DNA of 64,000 nt, from the NCBI RefSeq assembly GCF_000003815.2, contig NC_049980.1, positions 31,903,779 to 31,967,778 of the forward strand. Reading direction: 5' to 3'. Of the stretch, positions 11,701 through 25,100 are shown one piece after another. The notes under the pieces were generated by a model. The model was given only the letters and a program-made list of their open reading frames with translations. It did no database searches and had not been told where the DNA came from. The position numbers and the translations under genes were made by a program. This DNA is from Branchiostoma floridae (lineage: Eukaryota > Chordata > Leptocardii > Amphioxiformes > Branchiostomatidae). Within the stretch, counting starts at the first letter, position 1, and every line of letters starts with the position of its first letter.

Positions 11701-14700
11701 CACAGAAAACTGGTTCTGTAAGACAAAACAAAGATGGTAAGTAAAAACATACAATTCAAGAAACCAATACAACCTGGTCTATGTGGACAGGTGGTAACTA
11801 TAGACAGGATCCTAAATGCTTGTGGTCACTTAGTCAGCTTTCAGTTGTACTAACTTGATATGGGATAGTTTTATGCTTAACATATAAACATGCGATATGG
11901 TCATCAAATGTTTAGAATTTGTGAATGCAAGTGGTAACTTACGATAGTTTAATGGGCATTCTGTCTGATTGCATGACTTATAGTACTCACGTATCTCCTG
12001 ACTGCAGATCTCTTACGATGACTTTATCTAGCTTCCAGGCCCTGTCGTCGCCGCCCTGGTTGTCGTGCCAGATCTGAAGTCTTTGAAGATCACCAAGACT
12101 TTCTTCTACAGCCATCAAGAAGATATCCACGCCACCAGCCTGAAAGGTCTAAAATGGATGATTGTAAAACGGGTTAGTTTTAAAAAGCTTATGGACTTAT
12201 GTCAGTCCTCTGATGTCATTGGGTTTTGCTGTTATTAACGAATTGCTTAATTATCATATTCTGCGTGGTCAATAACAAAGTATGTCAATCAACAAATAAA
12301 TCCTAGGTCTAGGTTCAGCCAAAGTAACGCTCAATGAAGCAACTTAAGGATTTACTGAATCCTTACACCCGGGTCTTGCTTGAACACCCTAACTCCAGTA
12401 CTCCCTTTGTCACCAAACAATGAGAAGGCCACGTTGGACTTAGTTCCAGATCCTCGGCCATGACTGGTGTATACTGTCATCTTGTAATAATATGTGTCCG
12501 TGGAGCGGTTGTCTGGTAGGCTATGGACAATCAACTGCCAAAGAAAAGACAACTATTTAGCAGGATAAAATCGTCCGTTAGCACACGTCTACTATTGCAA
12601 TAGATTACACCCGTGGGTACATCAACAGCAGGCTTCGAGGATCAGATCACTTTACTTCGATGATTGACTAATATTTCCATGTGTGTTTTACATGCTGTTT
12701 CCTTTCGTTTCAGGTGACTAAGAAACTGTAGATTTGTTGGATGAAATTGTAATACTACAAGAAGTATATCATTTGTCTCATTTAGAAGAGGCAACAATGT
12801 TTTCTTACCTTCTTCGTCCCGACTTTGTCAAATTTCCTTAAAAACATGACCACGACAAAGTACAGAGTCAAAGTCGTCAGCACGGTGGCGAGGACCCCTG
12901 CGTTGTTCCCTATGTCCGAGAACTTGTCAAACACGGTGGTCAGGTCAATCGTGTTTGGCGCGGTGACAAAGCCAGCCCCGAATGCTGTCATGTGATTACA
13001 GGCGCAGACAGTCTCGGTGACTGTGGAGGTCGGATGTACCTGTCGAGACGACATAGATGTTATGGAAAAGTTAAGAATTTCTCCGACCCGAATTTTAAAC
13101 AAGTTCTAACGAATTCTTCAGGCCATGTTAACTGAGGTCCCGATTGCTCAGCAGTCGTTAGCTTCACATGAGTGTAAGGAAATAAACGTCTTCCTGCTGA
13201 CGCACAAGTACTTGTGTCCTGCTTTCCTTTATTTCAGAACACCCTTTATGCCACGACTTGACAGTTACAGCCAGTGCGGATGTCTAGTTACCCAGCAGCT
13301 GTTACGAAGTATAGGTAAGTGCAGCAGAACTCACACACGTGTTCAAATTACTAGATTACAAAAGCATTCGAACTCATGACCGGATTAGGTGGGAGTAGCG
13401 ACGAAACTGACACAAATAACCATGGTTAATAGATCTTACTCTACATCCGTTGGGAAGCCAGCTCTCTGTGTCCTCCGCCCAATAACGACAGCTCAGACGC
13501 AGCACCTTCAGGCTGTAGAACTGGGTTCCATTCAGGCCGGACTGGTCAGCAGGGTCCACAAGAAGTACGCCGTCATCGACTGCATCTTGGTAGACATCGT
13601 CAATACCTAGATAGACGTTAAAATTTGAATGTCATAAAGATATGTACATGTACATTCAAGCCTGTAATAGTAATTACCTATTATATAACTGCCACTATTC
13701 TCCCTCGTTTATGGATCACTGTGTTCCACTCTGACCTGTTCCTACTCGCTTTGCCATCCTGTCGGTCACTTTGACAAATTTCAGCTGATCTTACCTATCT
13801 ACCAGCTCAGCTTATTTTGAATTACGTTGTACAAAGTAGGGGTTGTTCTTACCAGCAACCTGTACTCCGACAGAATACTTTCCGGTATGATTCTTTCCCG
13901 ACACGAAAAACACGACAGACCTAGACTCAGGAGCGCCATGATGGGAGGCAGTCGGTTTCCAGTCTTGCCAGGTCAAACATACTTCACAGTTTTTACTATG
14001 GGCCAAGCCTCCTCCTCTGCCGAACACGGATATTTTGGAACTCCTGTTCAGCGCAGTGACTTGGACGACGAAAGCATCATCTACGTCTGAGATGTTGAAC
14101 GCATGGTGCACCACGCTCCCATTGCCGATGGAATCTACTTCATGAACCAGTCCGCTGGAAGAGTCCGCTCCATTAGTGGCGATGGTGATCAGGATATCCT
14201 CTTCTGTGTCTGTTATTTCCCCGGGGGAAAAGCTCGATGGTATCAGAGAGATGTCGTAGGCACCAGAGTTGATGATGTGTGAGTTGTTTCCCCACGTGAA
14301 AGGGTTGTCATGGTAACAGATGAGCTGGAGACAAAGCAAGATGCATTCAATATGAACATATAAGGAAATCGTTTACGTAGTACAGACGATTGCAAGAGTG
14401 TTCAATGTCTTATCGAATACGAGGGAAAGTCTATAAACTGTAAGCCTTCCATCAATATCTACCACATGGCACTTTGTTGTCGTCATATTTTGCCCTTCTG
14501 AACATCAGTATACGGTGGCTTCCCCAAGGGAAGGGGTAGAAAGTAAATATAAGTATTTGGAAACACATAATGATACTATTTGTTACCTATCATATTGCAG
14601 TAAGTTCTCCATACACACAAGACAAGTGTGGGACGTGCTCAGTGTTCAATGTCAGAAGAAGTTTCCACGCACCTTAGCGTGAATATACCTGGGCTGAAAC

Positions 14701-16125
14701 CCTTTAAACAGTTTGTCAGCAGAGGGAAAGGCAATGTTCACGCCTGTGTCGTTTAATCGATCATCTGTCAGACCCTCTCCATGGATTTTCTGGACTTGAA
14801 GACAGAGGCTGTCGGTGTCGATGCGTATTGCTGGGCCACCTGGCGTCAACTCTCTTCTCAGACGGTCCGCCATAACGTTCAGGGTCCTCCGTCCGCGTGC
14901 GACAACGGCTCGTTTCTGTAGACCACATCAGACATTGATAATGTTGAACATCATGACTAGCAATTTTCATCGCGGTAGTTCATCTTCAACTATTCTACAA
15001 AATACATAAAAGAGGAAGTCCACTGGAAACGAAAACGGCATACTCCTCGTGATGGAAGGTGCAACATTACGGCAAACGAATAGGAAATCGATTATACCAT
15101 TTGGTCACGTTCTTCTTCCTTTCGCCGCCTTAAATCTTGTCTCTCCTCAGGTGACAGAACGTAATCATTTGTCGCAGAATCGTCCTGACCAAGTGCTTCA
15201 TGGAAGACATGTCCAACGGATCGTAACATGTCTGAATCACAATTAAATCAGGTTAGGGCACAAGGCTGTATACAAGACTGGATACTAAGGTTTTTGCTTT
15301 GCTGGAAAAACGGACAAGCCAGATCTCTACCATAAAAAAAATATTATGACGTACATTCTTCAATACAGGACAGAAAACCGATTAAATCTTTAAAAAGTGC
15401 ATATTGGACCAGGATATCATCTTACCTGTAGTGATGCGCCTCACGTCGTCCGTCGCCACTACTTTTCTCGCAAGATCATCGTTCAGGTTGTCCAGAACAG
15501 TGAGGTAGGCAAGCTTTAGATGCAAATAGTAGGATTGAGAAAAACTATATTCATATACAATTGTCGCACAATAAAGTTCTTATTCTATAACAACCGAAGA
15601 AAAATTGCTTTTCTATACACATACATCAGCGAAACATACCTTTCCCGGATTTACTGAAATATCTTCCCATAGTCGCCTAGCCTATAGTGACGAGTGTTAA
15701 CGCCAACGCTAAGGATTGTAGCTACTCGTGGGTAGGCAAAGAGGTTGTTATCCATTGTGTTTAGGGCCCAACCCTCTCCTTCCACACACCGCCTTTTATC
15801 CCAGCCTCTACCCAGCCGAAGTGAGGTACCCATTTTACACCTGGTTGAAGCAAAATAGTTTAAAGTGTCTTTCCCAAGGACACAAAATCGTTTGTATGGC
15901 AGGATTCGAACCCGGGATCGTGCAGTTATGCCACACGACCTCAAAGCTACCCATTGATCGACAAAAACGAACCTTTTCTTCCAATGACTTGTCTTTACAC
16001 GCTTTGATGACAGATTCACATAACTGGGCAAGAACGCTGACAGCATTTGTGGTCCTCAAACGCTCAGATGCTATCTTCAGTCTTTCCAAGGCACGTTTGC
16101 AGCTCTGATGCACATAAACACACAC

Positions 16126-16187
<62 letters not shown>

Positions 16188-19100
16188 ATATATGCATATA
16201 TACACATGGATACGTTTTCTCAACAGATGGTAATGTGTAGCCAATTGTATTGCATTTTGTCAGCAATTTGAATGGATTTCCACAGTAGATGTAATATACT
16301 CCATGTATATGATAATATTTTTCACCATGCGAGCTTCAAAAGCTCGATCGACAAAATGCAATGTTGACTGTGCAATAGATTTAAAATTTCAAAACCAAAC
16401 AGATAAGAACATACTCTCGCTAGTTTATTAATCTTATCTTTAGACGCTGTTTGGCTCTTTCAACTTTTAAGCTAGTTACACGTTATCGGCCGGTAAGTTC
16501 TTACGTATTCAAACTTGACAAAATACAGTGTTATGCTGCATGTCACCAAAAACAACACAGATCAGGAAACAGTCTGGCATTTACTCACATTGAAGCTCAA
16601 CGTCCTCGCGTTATTGGTCAATGGTCTGTTGACACTCTCAGTAAAAACAGGATAGTCGTCCAAATCCTATTGTGGCAAACGTACATATTGCTCATGAATC
16701 AGCCTGACGTGTGTCATGGTTGTTTGTTTCCAATTATCAAGTTAGGCGATTATTTTGTTGAAGGCACGCTCTTCACATTCATTTTGTTACTATTGATCAT
16801 CAATACTGATAGAGCCATTCGTGGTGAACTTGACGCTTACCGGCTGAGTTACCCTTGCTAGTGCTTCTACAAGTGCCACTGGATCCGCTGCCGCGATGTT
16901 ATTGACATCCACGATATCAATGGTTGTTCATTCACGTATATGTTTTTACAGTTACAAGTAACTTACAACAGATATCCGAGAATGGTACAACCACTTGTGA
17001 TGCTTACCGGCTGCATTGTCCTTGCTAGTGCTTCTACAAGTGCCACTGGATCCGCTGCCGCGATGTTATTGACATCAACGATATCAATGGCGGGGATGGC
17101 GAGACCTTCGACCATCAATGGTGGAAAAGTCTAAAAACCACGGAACAGGAAATGCGTTAAACACGGGACTGTTCAATTCCACGTATACGTAGAAACATTG
17201 GCACAATATGATACATTACAATCATGTACGAACTTGATAGATTATGCCATGGTAAAAATGTAACTGTTGATTTTTTTCATTCTAAAACTTTCTATTGACA
17301 AGATGATTTATTTATTCATTCAAAGCTTTTTTATTTATTCATTCAAAAGTTGCAGTGCAACGGTACATTACACAGACCTATAGTCAGCACAAGCTGATTA
17401 CATGGGTCTACAAATAACATTACATAAGAATGGTACAGGACAGTTTCACATAAGACGGTATATACATAATGAGTTTAAAAGAAACATGCGATATAATACT
17501 ACGTACATACGGAAGCTTGAGAGTAAATAACATTCTACGGGAGGTCAGAGGTCAAAGTTGTAGGTAAAGACAAACAAATTTCATTATAACTAAATAAATG
17601 CAAGTAAGAAGGCTATCTAGTTGTCGATTACCTGACTCGTAGCCACGTCGTCGGCAACAAATGCGTCGGAAGAACTCTTGTCTGGATGATATTGTTCTAA
17701 AATAGATGCATTTCGATGAAGTTCATTATAAGTTATTTGGTCATGATAAAGTTTCTTTCCAACTTCCTTTTCTTTGGAAAGTGCTATTATAATTTCCGCT
17801 AGCTTTGAAATTTCCTCAATTACCCATGCCTTTATCATCAGTGTAACAATCAATCAGACAAACACCCAGAGACGCGGGGCGACACAGGTTATCTTGCACC
17901 CGTTGCTGCAGTCACTTGTCTCCAACGTTACTCCCCGGAACCTGCAGAAGATGGGTCCATTCTGTAAACAAGGCTAACGATGTCAGCCGAAATGTTGGTA
18001 GGTGTCTTTAGTGTTGGTTAGATAAAGTTTTCATTTTTTATAATCATTATCAATCAATCATGTATACCAACCATCAGCATCATCACTCGAACTGCTGCCG
18101 ACGTCAGAATCTTGCTCGGGGTTTTCGGATTCCAACGATTCAGAAGGCGACAGTGGTGCAAAGCCTCCAAAGCCGTCCTCACTCAGCACATCGGTATCGA
18201 GATCACTCTCTTGATTTCCTCCTTGGCCTGGGTAGGGATGAAAGTCAGTGCATTCATCATTATACTTTGTCGGCAAATTATATGATACAGATAAAGACCA
18301 GCTCAAAAAGAACGACGAACAGCAATGCCATCAAGTACCAGAGTTACCAGGATTGATGTGCTCAAAAATTCGTACCCTTCCAGAACTATCGTAGAGTAAA
18401 ATTTGTTGCCACCAAGTACAGTAGGGGCATCTTCTCTGGATAGTTTTTAAAGAACGCTTGCAGATAGATGCGCAAAACTTAGATGTGACGGGTCGTTCAG
18501 TGTAATATAACCAGCTGCTGCCGCGCGGCGTGCTTGCGAAGCTGGTGTGCTACGCCGAAGGGCGGTTATACCAGCTATATAGATAAAGAAAGTTTGAGCA
18601 AGGACGGAAGGTGGTGAAACGTTTGGATTACTTTGCTGTCATCAAGTTTGTATCGTCTTAATTCTGACTCAACTTATAACTCTAAGAGTTAATACTTATA
18701 ACGATAAGAATGTATATAGACCAAGTCGGTTTTACCTTCCAAAATGTCATCCGTTGTATCTGGCATGTTCTCTGTTGTAGATCGAGCTCGGGTGGGTACT
18801 GAAGTAGTATCTAGCAATGCATTTTTTAATTGTTAGCTCTCTCACATTGAGGCAGGTTATGTCATGTTATATATATAATTTACATATATCTTTAACAGGA
18901 TTGTTCAGAGCAAGATCATTAGACCACTTCAAGGCAATGAACTAAGAGATCTTCCCCTGTATTAGGTGTAGAATGTAACGTATATCAAGGTTGACTTCAT
19001 CACACTTATTTTCCATTGTTGTTGAGAGAATAATGAATTGTTGGAGAAGGTATGAGGTCATGGAGTTCCCGCTGGCAATATTTGCCTTATAGAACAACAT

Positions 19101-22100
19101 GCAAACTGATTGCCCACCTAAAAGACGACTTTACAAAAAGTGCTCGTTTAGCAACCTTTTGATAATGTCAAGATTGTAGTGAGAGGGCAGAAAGAGAAAA
19201 CATTGGACAAACTTACTGGTAGATTCTGTAGATGAAACGCTCGTAGATATCAGTGTTTGCTCCTCAGTAGCTGTTCCTGTGTCGGGTGAAAAATACATTG
19301 TACATTAAATATTTTACATTTATGTTAATGTGTCTTGAGCTATTTGGGGATTCTTTGAGGTCAGACATACAAAGCTATGTGTAGAGTACTTGCATAATAA
19401 CGGAGGCAATGTATGGTAAACTACTAAACAGGCCTATATTCATGATATTGTAAGTATAATATCTACACTATGTATTTTCAAGAATTACTAACATTTCATT
19501 CCAGGACATTGTCTTAGAGTGGCTGGTACATTATTTTAACTAGCGTTTTCTATCTCGAAACAGTGGTGTCTATTCTAACAAATAGCCAGCTTGTTTTTAT
19601 TTACGCTATCTCATTATTTTTGCATTCTACATAAGATATCATCCATAAATGTACTTGCAGCGGCCTTAGGTTTCTAACCTGTTATCCACGGAGCAGACAC
19701 ACCGCCACTAACGCCCGCGTGACCAACGGCGTAGAGCTTCGCGACGTAAGGCTGAAGCGGGGCTAGCCCTGTTAGATCCGCTGTTGTTAGGCTGTTGCTC
19801 AGGGAAGTGTTTGCTGCTTCTGATGGAGCAAGGACCGGTATGAGCTCCAGCAGGAACGCCACAACCTCGCCTTCAGGCGCCGTCCAGACTAGAGTAGCGG
19901 AACGGTCCGTCACGGTCACGGCACGGAAATCACGTGGGGAGTCCACAACTGTTACAAGAATGGAAAAAAAACGTTATTTGAAGGTACTTACATGGCCAGC
20001 GACCACATTTTTCCTTAAATCATAACAAAAACAATGCTGATAAGACACGACTGAAGCTTTGCCTCGACTTGACTAATGACCAGTGTCTGAGCCTGAAACG
20101 TCCAAACAAATTAAGTCGCACATTGTATGTATCCTCGATCGGTTATTCAGTTGGCATTGACTACTGCATAGAACACAATTTCCCATGTAACAGTAACTAT
20201 TTAATTATTTATATTTTTGAAAAATTAAATATATCAATTAATATTCAAATACAATTCAATCTCTACAAGTGGTTAAAACAACGGACGTATCAATAAATAT
20301 TCAAATACAATTCAATCTCTACAAGTGGTTAAAACAACGGACGTTTCCAGTGACATCCATCACTCTTCTTCAGCGTCACTAGACTGAACTAGCAGAACAA
20401 TTCATAGGGAACTATGCTAACATGATTTACATTTGAGTGACTTTTGCATGTGATCAAAACGACTTAGTGGTTAAACCAGTTTTTCTAGTTAGCTGTACTC
20501 GTATTGAATTGTTCTGCTAGTTCATTCTAGTGACGCTGAAGAAGAGTGATGGATGTCACTCGAAATGTCCGGAAGTAAATATCCTTTTTTTATCTGGTTG
20601 TAGAGATTGAATTGTATTTGAATATTGTTTACCTGGATGTCTAACCTTCATAAAAATATCAATAAATAGAAGGTTAAATCAGAACTTTTCAAAACCTACG
20701 AAGGATAACAGTTTCTCAAGTAACTGGATAGATGTTGGAAACAGTCATGCCTTTCAAGTAGCTTCCACTTCCTTTCATCAGTGAGAGTTGCCTTTGTTTA
20801 AATTTTTAAATTTTGTGTATTTATTTAAAATGCAACAGTACATTACACGGACCTATAGGCAACACAAGCTGATTACATAGCTCTACAAATAACATTAGAT
20901 AACAATGGTGCAAGACAATATCATACAAGACGGCATATACATTATAATTCTATAAGAAACACGAGATAAAATACTACGCACATGCGAAAACTTGAGAGGA
21001 AAAAAACATTCTACGAACGTTCAGGGAGGTCAAAGTTTTGGGTAATGACAAAATTTTATTAGAGAGTTATCTTGTGTATCATTTTCCCTGGTTGTCTAAT
21101 AACCTTCATCAACATGTTCAAAATCTATATCTACTATGTCTTTTTTCACTCGCATGACATACGTTTTCTTTACCTACCAGTGTATTGTTGGAGACTGCTG
21201 GCGCTACCCTCAAAGGCTGTAGTGATGGCTCTTGCGGACACGTTGTATTCAACCCCTGGCAGCAGCCCTCTCAAATGCACTTCCGGATAATGCACGTACA
21301 GCTCGCCGATATTCTCGCTGCCCATCAGATGATATGTAACCTGATACCCCATGACTAGAGAAGAAGTGACATTCCAGGTGACGTAAAAGCTTTCTTCTGT
21401 CACCATGGATACCGTCAGATTCTGAATCCACACGTCGTTTCCTGGAAGGTACACATATCATTACCAAAGCTATCCAAAAAATACCGTAAGATACAGACAC
21501 ACCAAAAACAGTACCATTTTTGCGAAAGTAAATATTGCTATTTTGTCAGTTTATGTGATTAAATATTACTACCGCATGAAACAAACTTCTGCATGGTAGT
21601 AATTTTCAAATGTGATATAAATGGAGTTTGCTACAAAAGTACGTGACTTAAGATCGCCATCATAAGACGACATTGTCTTACATAACCGACACGAAAGCAA
21701 CTATTGCTCTTAGTACGATCGCAATGAAAACTTCCAACCTCGAAGCATGATCCTTCTTGAGTAGGACAGGTAGATGTGGCTTCTTTGTGTCATGATGTAT
21801 ACCTCCAACAGGTACGGGACTTCCAGCCCAAGATTGGTGAACATGAGGAAATCCGTGTCCCAATAAACATTCCAGCTCGTCGTCAAACTGGTTCTAAGGT
21901 TTGTCTGGGCAACCAGCACAGTGCTGCGGATAACACATGAAAGAGCTACCAATTGACACTTGTTAAAAACTCCTTCATCTCAATCGTTTTGAGCACAGCA
22001 TAGTTCTGATACAGTGTTTCTAAGGTATTCTATGATTGGTCGAAATGGGTCAACTGGTAGGCTTCAAGAAGGTCGACCCATGACGTCAGCAGTCAATATG

Positions 22101-25100
22101 GCGGCTGCGAGTCCCATTGATCGAGGGTACAACATGACAGAACTTTGTTGTCACTACTCTATTGCAAACCTGACAAATTCTGGTGATTTGTTTGTAACGG
22201 CAGTGCTTGTGACATGTACAAGTCATTACGGATGGTGTGTGTATCCATGGACCTACCTTGTTTCACAGGCGTACTCTGATAAGTTCCAATGTGCCGACAC
22301 TGTGCCAGGTCCAACTTCTGCTAAAAGGATCCCCGTTACATTTGTTGTCGGGTCTGAAATGCGCAAATAATGTTTAATCAATGAAATCATCGTTTGATTT
22401 ATTTTGAATCACCCGATGCTGTACCTAAACGTACTATCAACGAATCCAACGATGACTAGACAAATCAGTCTATCCCAACCAAATTACTGCCAACTGCTCA
22501 TATGACAAGCAGTCAAAAGCGGATACAGACCTGACCAAGGCATGGTACCGAAACTGCCACACGTATTTACCTTCTCTGGCGTCACATGGTGTAGACATCG
22601 TCAGCAACTCAGTTACCTCGTGTAACGGTAGTTTCCTCAAAACCTTTCGGCCAGCATAACAGTTCACCAGCTCAATGCTTCCATCTATGTTGTCAAAGCA
22701 TACCTCTCTCCCCAACACCCTCCAGCTCAAGGCGTCTTCTTTGACTTCAAAGAATATAGATTCTCTGATCGGTGAGCAGTCCGTCGTGACAATGGCGTTG
22801 TTGGGAAGAAGCTCGAGACACTGCGAAGTTTCTCCGTTTCTAAGAGTTCCCTCTGCAGTGTGCAGCCAGTGGTATCGAGGATGATGCGCTAAACACGGGC
22901 CTATCTGTGGTACACGTGAGGCACTGTTCGCGTACATACACGAGCAGGTCATGCGTGGAGTCCATTCGATCAGTAAATAAGCTGAAAATAAGAAAATATA
23001 TTTACAATGGGAAGGACGGACATTATGAATTAAATTGTACCTAGAACTGGAAGAGAAGTTATGATAGACGATAATTCTCTGCGTTTAGCAAGAGGAGGTA
23101 TAGAGAAGTTTTAGTTTCTTTACGATAGGAATAAGTTGAAATTCGATTAGAAATAATGGCAATTCCACAAATACTAACTTTCGAAATTCCTCTCAAAATA
23201 CGAGACGCTTGAATCCACCACCAGTCGTTCCACCCCATCCTTAGGAGCCGCCCATCCAAACATCTCGCAGTGCCTTATACCAGCCTTGTACTGAAACGAC
23301 TGGCAGAAAAACGTGGGTTCTTCCAAACACCTGATGGCGCAGTCGGCAAGAGACAAGTTAGACGCTTCTGCGAGTACCGGCATTCTTGACCTCCTGTCGA
23401 TGTGTTGTCGGAATCTGGCGAGTGCTGGTATCAATTCGAATTCTGAAACGCAAATACATTCAATCACGATGAACACTTTGTATTCTTATGACGTAATATA
23501 CATAATTATGGCGACATTAGGTTCATTTTTGGCTTAAAGGGTCTAAATAGGAAATTCTCCCAATAACTAAAGGTATGTAACAAGGTTAACAGTAAAGGGT
23601 TTATCATTGATATTTAACTCTTCTTTTGCTTCTGTTGTCAATAACAACCGCATTGATGTCAAAATGACGTCATAAGATAACGTCATATGTATTTTAACTA
23701 TAGCTGTCGATCCGCCATCTTGAATCATCAGACTTACATACATCTTTTTCAACATCTAACCCAAAATTCAATAAGAACGGACTTAAACGTTCGCACGGAT
23801 GTTTTTGTAAGAAGTGATGAAATTCAAGTAGTGATAAATTAAAGGGAAAATAACCTGATTATACTTTTCATCATGATATAGACCACCATCTTGGAGTATG
23901 AACAATAAAGTCATTACATTAGCATAAATTATGAATAGCTAATTATAACTTTTACTTTTAAATAAATTAGGTATCAAAGATACATGAAAACAAGTGTGGT
24001 TTAGCAGAAAAACCTTAAAACCACATTGTTTAAACCAAAATTAGTGAATTTCGTAAAATATGCCTTTCCGAAAGCCGTTGCCTTGGCAACACGAAAAATG
24101 ATAAACTCATGGGATTTTCTTATATTGTTTGGTTGGCCTAGCACAAGTCATTTGGTAGTTATATGACATCAAAGTTGGCGCGGGCGATTTTAGTCCTCCA
24201 GTCTGGATGAGGTTAAAACATTTTAGTAATTACGTGGCGAGACCATATCGCAAATGAAGATAATATCGGCGAAGAAATGTGACACCTCCCACAGGTGAAA
24301 AGGTCACTAAAAGAAAACTTTAATTCTTGGATCACGTATGGATATTGGGAAGCCTGATAGCAAAAAAATCGCTGCGTACAGGAGCCCAAAGTGCTAAAGG
24401 ACATGCAGGGGAAAGGATCTTAGGACTTAAAAATGTAATAAACGTACAAATACTAACAGCGACCTAGTTTCAAACTCTCAAAATCTCTTGTCCGAATCTT
24501 TATTTTCAAGAAACGCCCTCACCTTCAGGATAAGCTGTGATGAACTGAGCCTCAATGAAGCCGCTAGTGGAGGCTGTATACGTGGTGAGGACAGTCATCT
24601 TCACAGAGTCTGTTTTGGTCGTGTCGAACAGAAACTCGTCGTAGTAAACTTGGGTCACGTCGTACTGGTCGCTTCCTTCACGCTGCCTGAGTTCAACCTG
24701 TGGTTCGCACATTCACACAGAGAGTGTCGGTAACATGTGACATTATGATATGACACAATGATATATGATTATCATCAGCTTCCTTTGAAAGATGTAGATA
24801 CGAAACTAGCATCCATCATAATTCTTTGCTAAGAAGAGCCAGGGTAAGTCGCAATGGACTAACGACACAGGACCTACGAGAGTATTGAATTAAATTCCTT
24901 AACTTAGCTGAAATAGAATTGGACTGAGACTGGCAATCAGATCCAGTCGTACAATCTGGGTGGGATGGTGTGTCAGTTGAAGCGACAAGAAGGACCAGAC
25001 GTGCCACCAAAATAGGCAAGAGATCTAGAGAAACTAATCTATGTTTAACGTCACAGACACCAAACATAACAAAAAGGCCGGAATCCTTCGTCTTCCACTG

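Noticed and set aside
17860-17975. Cys-containing frame (FRGVTLETSDCSNGCKITC) next to a polycystin exon
   Set aside because: Ends in a stop before any donor, and no acceptor gives the required phase; flanks look repetitive. Left unassigned.
22014-22370. 118-codon plus-strand frame
   Set aside because: Lies antisense over the small polycystin exon 22257-22317 and has no recognisable domain.
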